A stretch of DNA of 43,338 nucleotides, from the NCBI GenBank assembly GCA_030429975.1, contig JAUIGB010000006.1:1-43338 (forward strand). The letters are read 5' to 3'. Under the pieces are notes generated by a model that made no database searches, was not told where the DNA came from, and worked only from the letters and a program-made list of their open reading frames with translations. Shown one piece after another: positions 21,131 to 29,220 of the stretch. This stretch comes from a bacterium (GTDB taxonomy: Bacteria; Patescibacteriota; Saccharimonadia; Saccharimonadales; Saccharimonadaceae). Numbering within the stretch: the first letter of the stretch is position 1; every line of letters starts with the position of its first letter. The position numbers and the translations under genes are program-made.

Positions 21131-21814
21131 GTGAGTAGAAATACATGGATTATATTTGTCATCGTATGCGTGACTATTTTGGGCGGGCTAATATTTTTGT
21201 CTAGGCAAAATCGCGTCGAGGTTGGCGACGTAAATACCGGTGCCGTGATAGCCGCTAGCGAAGCAAACGGAAATATCGCCGATCACGTGTATGGATCAGA
21301 AGAAGGAAAAGTAACGCTGATAGAGTACGGCGACTTCCAATGCCCAGCATGCCGTAGTGCATTTCCAATTCTTCTAGAGTTAAAGGAAGAGTTTAAAGAC
21401 GATTTGACGTTCGTATTTCGTAACAACCCGCTACCTCAGATTCATCCAAATGCAAGAGCGGCGTCAGCAGCGGCTGAAGCCGGCGGACTACAAGGTAAGT
21501 TCTGGGAGATGCATGATGCCCTGTTCGAACAACAAAATATATGGGGTAACGCATCTATCGAGGAACGACTACCTATGTTTGTCACCATTGCCGAAGATGC
21601 AGGAGTCGAGGATTTGGATAAATTCAAACGCGACATGGAAAGTAAAAGAGTTAGCGATAAAATTAATTTCGATCTAGAGCTAGGGCGCAAAGACGGAGTT
21701 AGTGGAACGCCAACCATATTGCTCAATGGCGAAAAAATAGAAAGCGACGTTTGGTCGGTTTACGACAAGCTTGCCAAAAAAGTACAAGAAGCTATAGACG
21801 CAACAAAAGAGTAA
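21131..21814 (+). CDS. Membrane-anchored DsbA-like thioredoxin
   Basis: This 227-aa protein has an N-terminal anchor (about 5-24, WIIFVIVCVTILGGLIFL) and a thioredoxin-fold domain with active site CPAC in YGDFQCPACRSAF, an inserted helical part typical of DsbA, and cis-Pro GTPTIL. It should catalyse disulfide formation or isomerisation outside the membrane. The start is GTG with GGAGG 6 nt upstream. It is monocistronic with a strong terminator. Confidence 0.93.
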   Translation: MSRNTWIIFVIVCVTILGGLIFLSRQNRVEVGDVNTGAVIAASEANGNIADHVYGSEEGKVTLIEYGDFQCPACRSAFPILLELKEEFKDDLTFVFRNNPLPQIHPNARAASAAAEAGGLQGKFWEMHDALFEQQNIWGNASIEERLPMFVTIAEDAGVEDLDKFKRDMESKRVSDKINFDLELGRKDGVSGTPTILLNGEKIESDVWSVYDKLAKKVQEAIDATKE

Positions 21815-21830
21815 TCTATTCGTCAAAAAT

Positions 21831-21866
21831 AAAAAATCGCTCCGGTGCATCGGAGCGATTTTTTAT
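21831..21866. terminator. Bidirectional intrinsic terminator
   Basis: A 14-bp perfect stem AAAAAATCGCTCCG/CGGAGCGATTTTTT with loop GTGCAT serves the DsbA-like gene (plus) and the 30-aa gene (minus). Confidence 0.93.
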
Positions 21867-21880
21867 TCCCTATAGTGGGT

Positions 21881-21973
21881 CTATTGTGCTATGTAAAGTT
21901 GCCACTCGGCAGGCTCCACTTCCACCGCGATCTGCTTGCGTCTTGATGACACAAACTTGATTGCTATTGGCAT
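21881..21973 (-). CDS. Predicted 30-aa small protein
   Basis: The short frame starts MPIAIKFVSSRRKQIAVEVE and ends with a Trp-Gln-Leu-Tyr segment. Support comes from a complete transcription unit: promoter TTGACT/17 bp/TAAGAT (22095 to 22067), a leader with a hairpin (GTCTCGACCA against TGGTCG...CGAGAC), an AAGGGAG about 13 nt before the ATG, and the 14-bp terminator right after the stop. Codons are GC-rich like the other GC-rich genes. Amphipathic and basic; no family is recognised. Confidence 0.5.
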   Translation of the reverse strand: MPIAIKFVSSRRKQIAVEVEPAEWQLYIAQ

Positions 21974-22066
21974 GAGGCTTTTTACTCCCTTTTATTACAT
22001 ATGTCTCGCTTTAATCGACCAAAATTTTTATGTTTTTGTTTCGTATCTGGTCGAGACACAAGATTA

Positions 22067-22095
22067 ATCTTATCAATCAATAGGCCTAGAGTCAA
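22067..22095 (-). promoter_or_regulatory. Promoter of the 30-aa gene
   Basis: Minus-strand TTGACT (22095-22090), 17-bp spacer, TAAGAT (22072-22067). AAGATTAATCTT, a 12-bp palindrome (22060-22071), overlaps the -10 and could be an operator. Confidence 0.6.
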
Positions 22096-22112
22096 TACTT
22101 TTTACAGGGGTA

Positions 22113-22147
22113 GTGCTAATGCTTTGCCATGTTTGTCGCATTAGCAC
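22113..22147. repeat. 10-bp perfect inverted repeat
   Basis: GTGCTAATGC (22113-22122) and GCATTAGCAC (22138-22147) are separated by 15 nt, just after the 3' end of the minus-strand gene at 22166. No U-tract. It may be an mRNA 3'-end hairpin. Confidence 0.65.
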
Positions 22148-22165
22148 AAGCGCTATGAACCCTCT

Positions 22166-22663
22166 TTATTCATTGCCTATCCCGTGTCTCCAGGACCAGT
22201 ACTTTCTGTCCAGCAATGGACGTCGCGTAATGTATGTTAACTGTTGGGATATATTGCACGAAAATCGCCAAGATTCCCGGCGAGTATCGGAGTCTATGGT
22301 TTGATCAAATACTAGCCTATCTAATTCGTCGCGAAAGTTCCTCAAACGTTCCACATGGGGGGCTGGCATGGGCTCGTGTATGTCACACAGGACTAGCGCG
22401 AGCCGTACAAAGGTTTCACTGGGTAATATTGGATCGCCTCGTTTATCTTTGGATAAAGGTCTGATGTCATGATCAAAATGAATGCCGTCTTTCTTTCCTT
22501 TATACGCAAATGTCCCGTGATCGTATTGATTCATGGGAATCACGAGCACGGGATGTTCACGAAGTTCATGCGTGTCTGGATAACTGTCAAAATGGCGCTT
22601 GTAATACAAGACGTGGTGGGCATTGTGATTAGAAGGTAATTTAGGCTGCCCACCCTTTTCCAT
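22166..22663 (-). CDS. HNH-like or His-rich unknown protein
   Basis: This 165-aa protein has an N-terminal cluster NHNAHHVLYYKRHF, followed by PVLVIPMNQYDHGTF and HFDHDIRP, a spacing reminiscent of HNH-type nucleases (HH...H...H), although no Cys zinc knuckles are present. The rest is helical and polar. The function is not established. TATAGT ends exactly 6 nt before the ATG (leaderless). It may be linked to the phage-like phosphoesterase upstream (same strand, 31-bp gap). Confidence 0.65.
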   Translation of the reverse strand: MEKGGQPKLPSNHNAHHVLYYKRHFDSYPDTHELREHPVLVIPMNQYDHGTFAYKGKKDGIHFDHDIRPLSKDKRGDPILPSETFVRLALVLCDIHEPMPAPHVERLRNFRDELDRLVFDQTIDSDTRRESWRFSCNISQQLTYITRRPLLDRKYWSWRHGIGNE

Positions 22664-22669
22664 AGCTAC

Positions 22670-22675
22670 ACTATA
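22670..22675 (-). promoter_or_regulatory. -10 of the HNH-like gene
   Basis: TATAGT on the minus strand, exactly 6 nt before the ATG at 22663; leaderless. Confidence 0.65.
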
Positions 22676-22694
22676 TGCCCCCTATAAAAGTTAT

Positions 22695-24059
22695 CTATCG
22701 TCGGCGTCTCGTTGACCTAGCCGCCCTAACCGCTTCTTCTTTTGCGTCTTGTTCTAGTTCGCGTGCATCTATTGTCTCGCCGTTATAGCGCAACACGCCA
22801 CCTTGAATATCTACTTGCTGGAATTCGTAATCACCGTCGCCGTAGTCACGGATGACCATGACACCGTTCGTCCAGTTTTCAGAATACCTATATGGACGGT
22901 TTTTCTCATTGATTGCCGAGTGGAAGCTCGGTACGTTACCGTTTAGGTTACACAGCGCGCCACAAACATATGCGCCAAGCTGTTTGCCTCGTCGATCACG
23001 ATGTAATTGCATTTCAGCCTTGTGCGTATGGCCCTGAACAACGTTACGGTCCTGATTGTGCGGGTGATTAGCCAGCCATACCGCGGTACCGCCACGACCA
23101 GATGATTTAGTGCCGTGGAAAAAGGCTAGGTCTTCGCGTGCATAATGATCTTCATCCTCTGGCTGCTGAAAATCTTCCATGCTGCCGTTGTATCGGAACG
23201 TAGCCTCACCATATCCGCCAACGAAATCCCATCCAAAGTTCTTGTCATTCATCCCTATCATGCCAGGATATGACAGCTGTGAATGTTGTGTTTTACCGAC
23301 ACGAACATTGTACAACTCTGGTGCGTTTTTCAACATGTACTTATCCCAACGTTCAGAGTGATTTGAATCCAGGATTATACGTCGTTGTGCATGAGGAGTT
23401 GCGTCACGCAGATCCATATAGAATTGCTGTGTTCGTTCTAGTGATGGACCTAGGGTTCCATGGAAGTGATCCGCGTCGGCACCAAATCGGCTCATTTCTG
23501 CCAAATCAGTGGTATCGCCTAGGTCTATTACTACATCGGGCTTCACGTGCGCCGCCAAGGCAACTGCGGCCCTCATAGCATCTTCGTCGTGAAGTGTTAG
23601 AACTTCACCATCTTCTAGTCGACGATAGCCAATCTGAGCATCACCTACTACGAATAATAGGTTGTGATCGCGCTTGACTGGTTTTAGTTTTCTTCGATTT
23701 GGTTTTGGTACATCTAGGGGCTGTACTATTAGGTCGCTCAATGTCTTTTTAGGGCGAGTTTTGGTAGAGATTTTTCGTAGGTTAACCGTATGCGCAACAC
23801 CATCGTTATCCTTATAAAAACCCTGGTAGTCATTTCGGATCGAGCTAACAACCTCTTCGCGCTCTGGATCATGCCGAGAAACAATCGCATCCGCAGAGTC
23901 ATAGATTTCACTTAATTCCGCTTCGCCCATGTGGCGGTCATATTCGTGATCCGCATGAAAGGTTCGCTCTGCGGCCCTAGCCTCGTCTTCAGTAAAGTCG
24001 CTACCCTCTCCGCTATTTTTTACTACTGTTGTTTTTGATTCTGGTGATTTTCTCGGCAT
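22695..24059 (-). CDS. Phage-like calcineurin-type metallophosphoesterase
   Basis: This 454-aa protein has a 130-residue polar N-terminal extension followed by a metallophosphoesterase fold: VVGDAQIGY (in place of D-x-H), VIDLGDTTDL, DSNHSERW (GNH-E equivalent), FFHGTKSS and VQGHTHKAEM. The arrangement resembles phage-encoded phosphoesterases; the basic Arg-rich C-terminus may bind nucleic acid. The first metal motif has Gln instead of His. SD GGGGGAT precedes the ATG. A 6-codon frame and a hairpin lie in its leader. Confidence 0.82.
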   Translation of the reverse strand: MPRKSPESKTTVVKNSGEGSDFTEDEARAAERTFHADHEYDRHMGEAELSEIYDSADAIVSRHDPEREEVVSSIRNDYQGFYKDNDGVAHTVNLRKISTKTRPKKTLSDLIVQPLDVPKPNRRKLKPVKRDHNLLFVVGDAQIGYRRLEDGEVLTLHDEDAMRAAVALAAHVKPDVVIDLGDTTDLAEMSRFGADADHFHGTLGPSLERTQQFYMDLRDATPHAQRRIILDSNHSERWDKYMLKNAPELYNVRVGKTQHSQLSYPGMIGMNDKNFGWDFVGGYGEATFRYNGSMEDFQQPEDEDHYAREDLAFFHGTKSSGRGGTAVWLANHPHNQDRNVVQGHTHKAEMQLHRDRRGKQLGAYVCGALCNLNGNVPSFHSAINEKNRPYRYSENWTNGVMVIRDYGDGDYEFQQVDIQGGVLRYNGETIDARELEQDAKEEAVRAARSTRRRR

Positions 24060-24088
24060 CTTATCCCCCTATGTTTATACATAATTTA

Positions 24089-24162
24089 TGGCCACCCTCT
24101 ACTGTGGTGGCCACCCTATCCTATTTTTACCTTCATATGCACTCCCTTTTAATGTAATTATA
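24089..24162 (-). promoter_or_regulatory. Leader of the metallophosphoesterase: -10, mini-ORF and hairpin
   Basis: On the minus strand: TATAAT (24162-24157), SD AAGGGAG, a mini-frame of six codons plus stop (24136-24116; M-K-V-K-I-G), then an 8-bp hairpin TGGCCACC/GGTGGCCA (24089-24113), then the SD and ATG of the main gene. This looks like a leader-peptide/attenuator arrangement. Confidence 0.4.
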
Positions 24163-24195
24163 AGTATTCAATTTATGCTTTTCAGCCACATAGTG

Positions 24196-24270
24196 TTGAC
24201 TCAATAGCAATTGACTCGCCTATGCTTGACTCAAATTGGGTTGACTTGTGACACTTTCGCAACTTATAAT
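24196..24270 (+). promoter_or_regulatory. Four 15-bp direct repeats forming the promoter of the second wHTH-Nudix gene
   Basis: TTGACT starts at 24196, 24211, 24226 and 24241, an exact 15-bp period. Units 1 and 3 are the full palindrome TTGACTCAA, unit 2 is TTGACTCGC and unit 4 TTGACTTGT. Unit 4 is also the -35 of a promoter with an 18-bp spacer and TATAAT (24265-24270). The array reads as regulator sites overlapping a promoter. Confidence 0.75.
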
Positions 24271-24311
24271 TCTAGTAACAACGACAGTAATACGAGGGAG
24301 CTTGCCGAGCA

Positions 24312-25022
24312 ATGCACTATATCCAAAAAGGTATCATTCAAAAGCTAGCTAGGCTCGCCCCCCAACGATTCTCAGACCTTCAACCAGACGATGTACCGAA
24401 CAATACTTTTTCGTATCATTTAAAGAAATTATCCCAAGCTGGCTACGTAGAGCTAACGGATGGAGGTTATGTTGCCACGCGAAAGGCCATGAAGTCCATC
24501 CAGTATGCAGCTGATGGCGACAAAAAGACCCGTGTTCCTATTTTTATTACCGCTATATACGTTACTAACACTGATGATGAAGTCCTGTTAATCGAACGTA
24601 ACAAACAACCATTCGTGGGCTGGTGTGGCATACCGGCAGGCCTCATACACCAAGGCGAGCATATGCACGACGCTGCTAGACGTGAATTGATGGAGAAAAC
24701 GTCCATAAAGGCACCCAGCCTAAAATTCGCCGGGGTGCTCGATTTCCAATACCTCGAGCAAATCAGTGGTGACCTTTTCGTACACACCGTGGCATTTATA
24801 TACTCATACAAATTGCCAGGTGACGGCAAACAACTTGCTGGCCACACTACGAGATATGGAAAACTTTTGTGGTCAAAACTAGATCATGCTCATATCCTTC
24901 CAGAGGTGGAAACCGTAAAGGATTTGGTAAAAAATTCTACTCCATCAGTTGAATCTGTTAACTACGATGAGCCAACCATTAGTACTCAAACTAAAGAGAG
25001 TCAGCGTTTTTTAAGGAAATAG
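24312..25022 (+). CDS. wHTH-Nudix protein (paralogue 2)
   Basis: This 236-aa protein has the same build as the gene at 10764: winged helix at about 1-65 (PNNTFSYHLKKLSQAGYVEL and a wing DGGYVATRKA) and Nudix at about 75-200. The Nudix box GLIHQGEHMHDAARRELMEK keeps the first Glu but, like paralogue 1, has E-K and then T-S-I for the usual E-E-x-G-U. A regulator sensing a nucleotide-type ligand is inferred. The start ATG has GAGGGAG 12 nt upstream. The promoter carries four TTGACT repeats of 15 bp. It overlaps corA tail to tail by 22 bp. Confidence 0.85.
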   Translation: MHYIQKGIIQKLARLAPQRFSDLQPDDVPNNTFSYHLKKLSQAGYVELTDGGYVATRKAMKSIQYAADGDKKTRVPIFITAIYVTNTDDEVLLIERNKQPFVGWCGIPAGLIHQGEHMHDAARRELMEKTSIKAPSLKFAGVLDFQYLEQISGDLFVHTVAFIYSYKLPGDGKQLAGHTTRYGKLLWSKLDHAHILPEVETVKDLVKNSTPSVESVNYDEPTISTQTKESQRFLRK

Positions 25023-25915
25023 AATCCCAGCAGACCTGCCAGCAAAATACTAATCAGCACTATCGCCCAAAAGGTCAGAGGCCAACCCCCGCCTGGTAAA
25101 TCAACGTTCATGCCATAAAGTCCGGCAAACATTGTAGGTATAGCCAACGCTAGCGTAATAACGGTGAGCAATCGAATTGTCTCGTTCAGACGCGTATCCA
25201 TGACCGCGCGATACGAATCACGAACATTGGTAATTGTACGCAAAAGTGATTTACAACGTGCTATCAACTGTTCAAACTCGATGGATACGTCTTCGACCAA
25301 GTCACGGTCATCTTCATATAGTGGTAGCATCTTTCCGCCTAGGATCTTTTCGAGTGCGGCATTCGTAGATAACAGTGCGTCTAGATAATCATTGAGCTTT
25401 CTTTCGTATTCCGTCAACGTACGAATATCACGGCTGGTGAGGCGGTGGACGTCACTCGTCGTTGCCCGCATTTGGCGGTTGATACTAGATACGCGAGTTT
25501 GATACTGACGCGTGATTGCCTCTAGCATAAACATAAAGAACTGGGTTTTACGCGTCGTCGAAGATTTAGACTTGTCGATAAATGGGCCCCACATTCTCTC
25601 TAGGCTGTCGCGACTAATCGTATATATATGCTTTTTACCCAGGGCAAACAGTATAGGAGTGGTAAAGTCATTAAATTCATCATCGGTATCAGGCAGGCGC
25701 GTGATGAAATACACCCAACCGTTCTCCAGATCGACACGCGGAACCTCATGCGGGTCCAATGCGTCGTTCATTAGATCTTCGTCCATACCCAAACCAATCA
25801 ATATAGCTTTCTCTTCGTCGGTAGGACGCTCTACGCGAACCCAACTGCCTGGTTGCAGCTGATCGCGCTTTTTGATAGTCATCCTATACTGGGTGGAGCG
25901 TAAATATGTAATCAT
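25001..25915 (-). CDS. corA: CorA-family Mg2+/Co2+ channel
   Basis: This 304-aa protein has the CorA layout: N-terminal cytoplasmic alpha/beta domain, long helical stalk (about 130-235), two C-terminal membrane helices (about 242-262 and 275-298) with the pore signature YGMN between them. It imports Mg2+ and possibly Co2+/Ni2+. The length is normal. ATG 25915 has a TATAAT about 25 nt upstream and a weak GAGAA SD; an internal ATG at 25882 is possible. Confidence 0.94.
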   Translation of the reverse strand: MITYLRSTQYRMTIKKRDQLQPGSWVRVERPTDEEKAILIGLGMDEDLMNDALDPHEVPRVDLENGWVYFITRLPDTDDEFNDFTTPILFALGKKHIYTISRDSLERMWGPFIDKSKSSTTRKTQFFMFMLEAITRQYQTRVSSINRQMRATTSDVHRLTSRDIRTLTEYERKLNDYLDALLSTNAALEKILGGKMLPLYEDDRDLVEDVSIEFEQLIARCKSLLRTITNVRDSYRAVMDTRLNETIRLLTVITLALAIPTMFAGLYGMNVDLPGGGWPLTFWAIVLISILLAGLLGFYFLKKR

Positions 25916-26041
25916 GTTATTCTCTGTTTCTCATCTGTTAATTATAGCAAGAATACACCTTAACCCCAAGGAGTAGCTATTGTCGCTTTTGTGATTTCAG
26001 TTTATACTATCGCAAACGCAATAAACTCGAGGTACAACAAT

Positions 26042-27079
26042 ATGCCCAGAAAAGAAGCTTTTTGTCGCAAAGAGAATAACCGAAACAGAGTCCATCAGAA
26101 CGCAATTCGACTAAACGCGTCACGAGACGGGGTGCATTTTCACGCCGGTGACATTGATTGGGACAGGCTAACGGTGGACCCAGACGATCCGCGCTGGCAA
26201 CTACATCCAAAAATCCATCCTATTGCTAATCATGAATGGCACAAAAAGGAATTAACGGAAGAAGACAGAATTAGATTGGGCATACAGATGTATGCTCACA
26301 CGTTTTTGGTCGGGGCGCAGTTCGAGCTAGCGCTCATGGCTGGCGCCGCGGCTCACTCTATGAGGCTTTCCACTTCCAAAAACAAGTCACGTCATTCGGA
26401 CTTTCAATACATTATGCAAGAGGTAGCGGACGAGGCAAATCACGATATGATGTTCGTCAAGTTCAACGAAAAGGTTCAGGAAGCAGGAATCGACACGACA
26501 GATGGTGCATCGCCTTGGTTCCGAAAAATAACTCCAGCAGTCGCGCAATTCGCCTATAACCAACCCGCCGGATTTTGGACCGGCGTATACATGGGTGAGG
26601 CACCTATAGAACGCGTGCAAGAAAATATGATTGCCCTGCATGATAGTGGCGAAGTAGAGTTACCAGAGGTGCTGGAAAACGTTATCAAGATTCATATCAG
26701 CGAAGAGCGTCGACACATAGCATTCGTAAAGGACTACTTGGGCGATGTTCTAGGAGAGGACGATGGTGGCAACCTGCGGATTGATGGGCTCAAGCGGTCA
26801 ACCTACAAAGCAACCTATCCAGCTACATTGGCATTTGCCAGGCGATTGATTACGTATCCAAACAAAGAAGCTAGAAAAGTCATGGGCATACCCGATAGGG
26901 TCGCGCGTCAAACAAGCCGATCCGAGGAATCCAAGAGATATATGTTGGATCTAGTAGAAGATCCTATCGAGTTTGCACATAATAACGGTTTGATGGACAG
27001 CAGGCTGGGGCGAATCAGCGCGAAAGTTCTAGGCGTATATGACAAGGAGTTCGTACGCCAACTTGACGCCCGACAATAG
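26042..27079 (+). CDS. AurF-like diiron oxygenase
   Basis: This 345-aa helical protein has ferritin-like diiron ligands: E in FELALMAGAA, EVADEANH (E-x-x-H), E in YMGEAPIE, and ISEERRHIAF (E-x-x-H). The pattern fits the p-aminobenzoate N-oxygenase AurF/diiron family and ribonucleotide-reductase-like radical enzymes. The substrate is unknown; such enzymes occur in secondary metabolism and fatty-acid oxidation. ATG 26042 has GAGG 9 nt upstream and TTGTCG/18 bp/TATACT further up. It ends 1 nt before the convergent kinase gene. Confidence 0.8.
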   Translation: MPRKEAFCRKENNRNRVHQNAIRLNASRDGVHFHAGDIDWDRLTVDPDDPRWQLHPKIHPIANHEWHKKELTEEDRIRLGIQMYAHTFLVGAQFELALMAGAAAHSMRLSTSKNKSRHSDFQYIMQEVADEANHDMMFVKFNEKVQEAGIDTTDGASPWFRKITPAVAQFAYNQPAGFWTGVYMGEAPIERVQENMIALHDSGEVELPEVLENVIKIHISEERRHIAFVKDYLGDVLGEDDGGNLRIDGLKRSTYKATYPATLAFARRLITYPNKEARKVMGIPDRVARQTSRSEESKRYMLDLVEDPIEFAHNNGLMDSRLGRISAKVLGVYDKEFVRQLDARQ

Positions 27080-27679
27080 CTACCGATCAGCCAATCCTAG
27101 AACACTATCTATGTCGTTATAGTATGGCCCTGGTTTAGAATAATTGTTCGTTATAGAAAAATGCGCCATCCTACGAACCGCGTCCAAATTAGCCACCGTT
27201 TTGTCACTAGGATCACCAAACTCTTCTACCAAACTACGCGCCGTGAAATCTTTTAGTGTCTGTTGGGATTCGGTGTCGCGCTGCCTCCGTACTATTCGAC
27301 GATGGCGAAGCTCTGTCATAGCCTCGACGAATATTAACGTACCTCCCATTTCTAGCAATTTTTCCGCCTCGCCCACGGTGCGCATACCAGTTACCGCAAG
27401 TCCACCTGGATAAGCTTCAGGGGACTGTTCCCATTTTTCCATAGACGCCATTACCAATGCACCTACGCTCCTGTATTCACGGCGCAATTGTATACCTAGA
27501 TCGATCAGTGTTTGTCTTTCGGTATCAAGTCCTCTGTCACGAGCCACTTCACGAACCAAATCTCCTGTTGGAGAATGCAAAAAACCGTGATTCTCCTCTA
27601 GGTATTTTCCGCCTTCATCTTTTCCAGAGCCTCTCAGCCCCGCTATGCCAACCAGTCTTCCCTCGCCAAAATCAGTCAT
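27080..27679 (-). CDS. P-loop nucleotide/dephospho-CoA kinase-like protein
   Basis: This 199-aa P-loop protein has GIAGLRGSGKDEGGKYL (Walker A), a LVREVARDRGL lid-like helix, GLAVTGMRTVGEAEKL and a C-terminal RRMAHFSITN segment, as in dephospho-CoA/adenylate kinase-type NMP kinases of archaeal style. The substrate is not clear. ATG 27679 is chosen because GGGGGAAGG lies just upstream; longer in-frame starts exist. Confidence 0.75.
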   Translation of the reverse strand: MTDFGEGRLVGIAGLRGSGKDEGGKYLEENHGFLHSPTGDLVREVARDRGLDTERQTLIDLGIQLRREYRSVGALVMASMEKWEQSPEAYPGGLAVTGMRTVGEAEKLLEMGGTLIFVEAMTELRHRRIVRRQRDTESQQTLKDFTARSLVEEFGDPSDKTVANLDAVRRMAHFSITNNYSKPGPYYNDIDSVLGLADR

Positions 27680-27763
27680 ACCTTCCCCCGTTGTTATTGT
27701 TATCATCCTAGCCCATGGCCGATAACCATACAAGCACAAACGACATCAACACTGTTTATTTTT

Positions 27764-28699
27764 TTATCTACGCAACAATCTTTTTAGCCAACTCTTTTTA
27801 TTGAGCTTGTCTGTGTCTATTCCATAACTGTCTATCATCGACTGTTCCGTTATGTCTAACGTGCCCTGAATCATATCCGCGAATTGGTCATCACTTGTGC
27901 CTTTTATGGTGTCGGTTAGATCATAGCTGTTCAGATATATGGCGGCGGCCCCGAATGGCATCATTAGATGGCGTTCGGCGTATCGAGTAGGCAGGTCGTC
28001 TATAGATTCCTCATCTTCTGATATATCTTGGACGGCCACATCTAGCCTGTATGTTTCCAGTGTGGAATTAAACTGTCGGCTCAGCGCTTGCCCGGCTTTT
28101 GTAGGGCCTGTTCTTAATAAAGAACGAAGAGCTAAGCCGGCAACTACGGTAGATAGACCGGCGGCACCAGTAACTTGAGTCCTAGTTAAATCCAATATGG
28201 GCGCCATGTTGTCACTCGCTAGAAACAAACCGGAAGTTGTCGCACCCGAAACTGCGAAAGCTCCAGCAAATCGCATCTTTTTATGCGTGGCTAGCCATTG
28301 TTTTGCACGTTCGGTACGCGACATTTCCAAACGCTTACGATAATCCATGGTTACCATTTGACGCTTTGACTGCTGAACATAACCCAATACGCCTCGTTTG
28401 ACGGCTCCGGTGTCTCCGTGCTCGTCATACAGCCTATGCGCCATATCTAGGGCGACATATCCCAGCAATTTGGTATAGACATTATATGCATCCATATATC
28501 GATACTGTTCGGATTTTTTGTGCATTCCGGTCATCAGATTCGCAGCTGACTCGGCCACATAATGTCGTACTTCTTGTTGTAGTTGGATTACGTCTTCGTC
28601 AATATGAAGTGGCTTCTCGCCATGGACTGACAGCCCGACATCTTCTATGCGAGCAGTCATGCCCCTCAAGGGGACACGTTCAGTACCTCTTTTTTTCAT
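27764..28699 (-). CDS. Unknown protein with two central hydrophobic segments
   Basis: No family is recognised. The 311-aa protein has a charged helical N-terminal half, then two hydrophobic segments at about 143-162 and 175-193 (FAGAFAVSGATTSGLFLA; TGAAGLSTVVAGLALRSLL), and an acidic C-terminal half. TATAAT ends 7 nt before the ATG, predicting a leaderless mRNA. Confidence 0.75.
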   Translation of the reverse strand: MKKRGTERVPLRGMTARIEDVGLSVHGEKPLHIDEDVIQLQQEVRHYVAESAANLMTGMHKKSEQYRYMDAYNVYTKLLGYVALDMAHRLYDEHGDTGAVKRGVLGYVQQSKRQMVTMDYRKRLEMSRTERAKQWLATHKKMRFAGAFAVSGATTSGLFLASDNMAPILDLTRTQVTGAAGLSTVVAGLALRSLLRTGPTKAGQALSRQFNSTLETYRLDVAVQDISEDEESIDDLPTRYAERHLMMPFGAAAIYLNSYDLTDTIKGTSDDQFADMIQGTLDITEQSMIDSYGIDTDKLNKKSWLKRLLRR

Positions 28700-28706
28700 T
28701 AAATAT

Positions 28707-28712
28707 ATTATA
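28707..28712 (-). promoter_or_regulatory. -10 of the 311-aa gene
   Basis: TATAAT on the minus strand, 7 nt before the ATG at 28699; no SD. Confidence 0.65.
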
Positions 28713-28738
28713 ACATATTTGTAGATAAATAAAAGGTA

Positions 28739-29116
28739 CTAGGCTGCATCCGGATTCCTTGGTTCAGAGATGCCTGCTATATCTAAAACGTCGGACCCCA
28801 GGCTCCGACGTTCTTCTTGTTCGTCATGTTCGCGCATAATATCTTGGCGAAGCTCTGTTATGGTATGGAGTGAGTCCTTAAATTCCAGAAATGCTTCAAC
28901 CATTTTGGCCGCCTTTTCCTCGGCGTCGTTGTATGCGTCAATCAAATCTTTTCGGGTATAAAAATAGGCGTCTGCACGCTCTATTCCACTATTCACCTCA
29001 TCTACTCTGTTGTCGAAACGTTTTTTTCTAGTATTAAATGCCGAGATGCCATTCTGATCAATAAAACATAGGATATCCCGTTCTCGGGGGTCATAGTCAC
29101 CTCGCGCCTCGCTCAT
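28739..29116 (-). CDS. Unknown helical/coiled-coil protein, 125 aa
   Basis: No family is recognised. The protein is highly charged and mainly helical (for example DAYNDAEEKAAKMVEAFLEF and ITELRQDIMREHDEQEERR). TGCTAGTGT, an extended -10-like sequence, ends 6 nt before the ATG. It lies just upstream of the 311-aa gene in the same direction but that gene has its own promoter. Confidence 0.7.
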   Translation of the reverse strand: MSEARGDYDPRERDILCFIDQNGISAFNTRKKRFDNRVDEVNSGIERADAYFYTRKDLIDAYNDAEEKAAKMVEAFLEFKDSLHTITELRQDIMREHDEQEERRSLGSDVLDIAGISEPRNPDAA

Positions 29117-29220
29117 ATATAGACACTAGCACTTCATATTTTTGCTGTCAAATTGCCCCCTTATTCGACAGACATGATATGATATCTTGGATATAACCAT
29201 AATCATAAATAGGAGTATGT

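Noticed and set aside
22695-24059. Prophage remnant
   Set aside because: The metallophosphoesterase and the HNH-like gene look phage-related, but no integrase, capsid, terminase or attachment repeats flank them.
24196-24249. Replication-origin iterons
   Set aside because: The four 15-bp repeats lack DnaA-box character (TTATNCACA), overlap a normal promoter, and no dnaA/repA-type gene is nearby.
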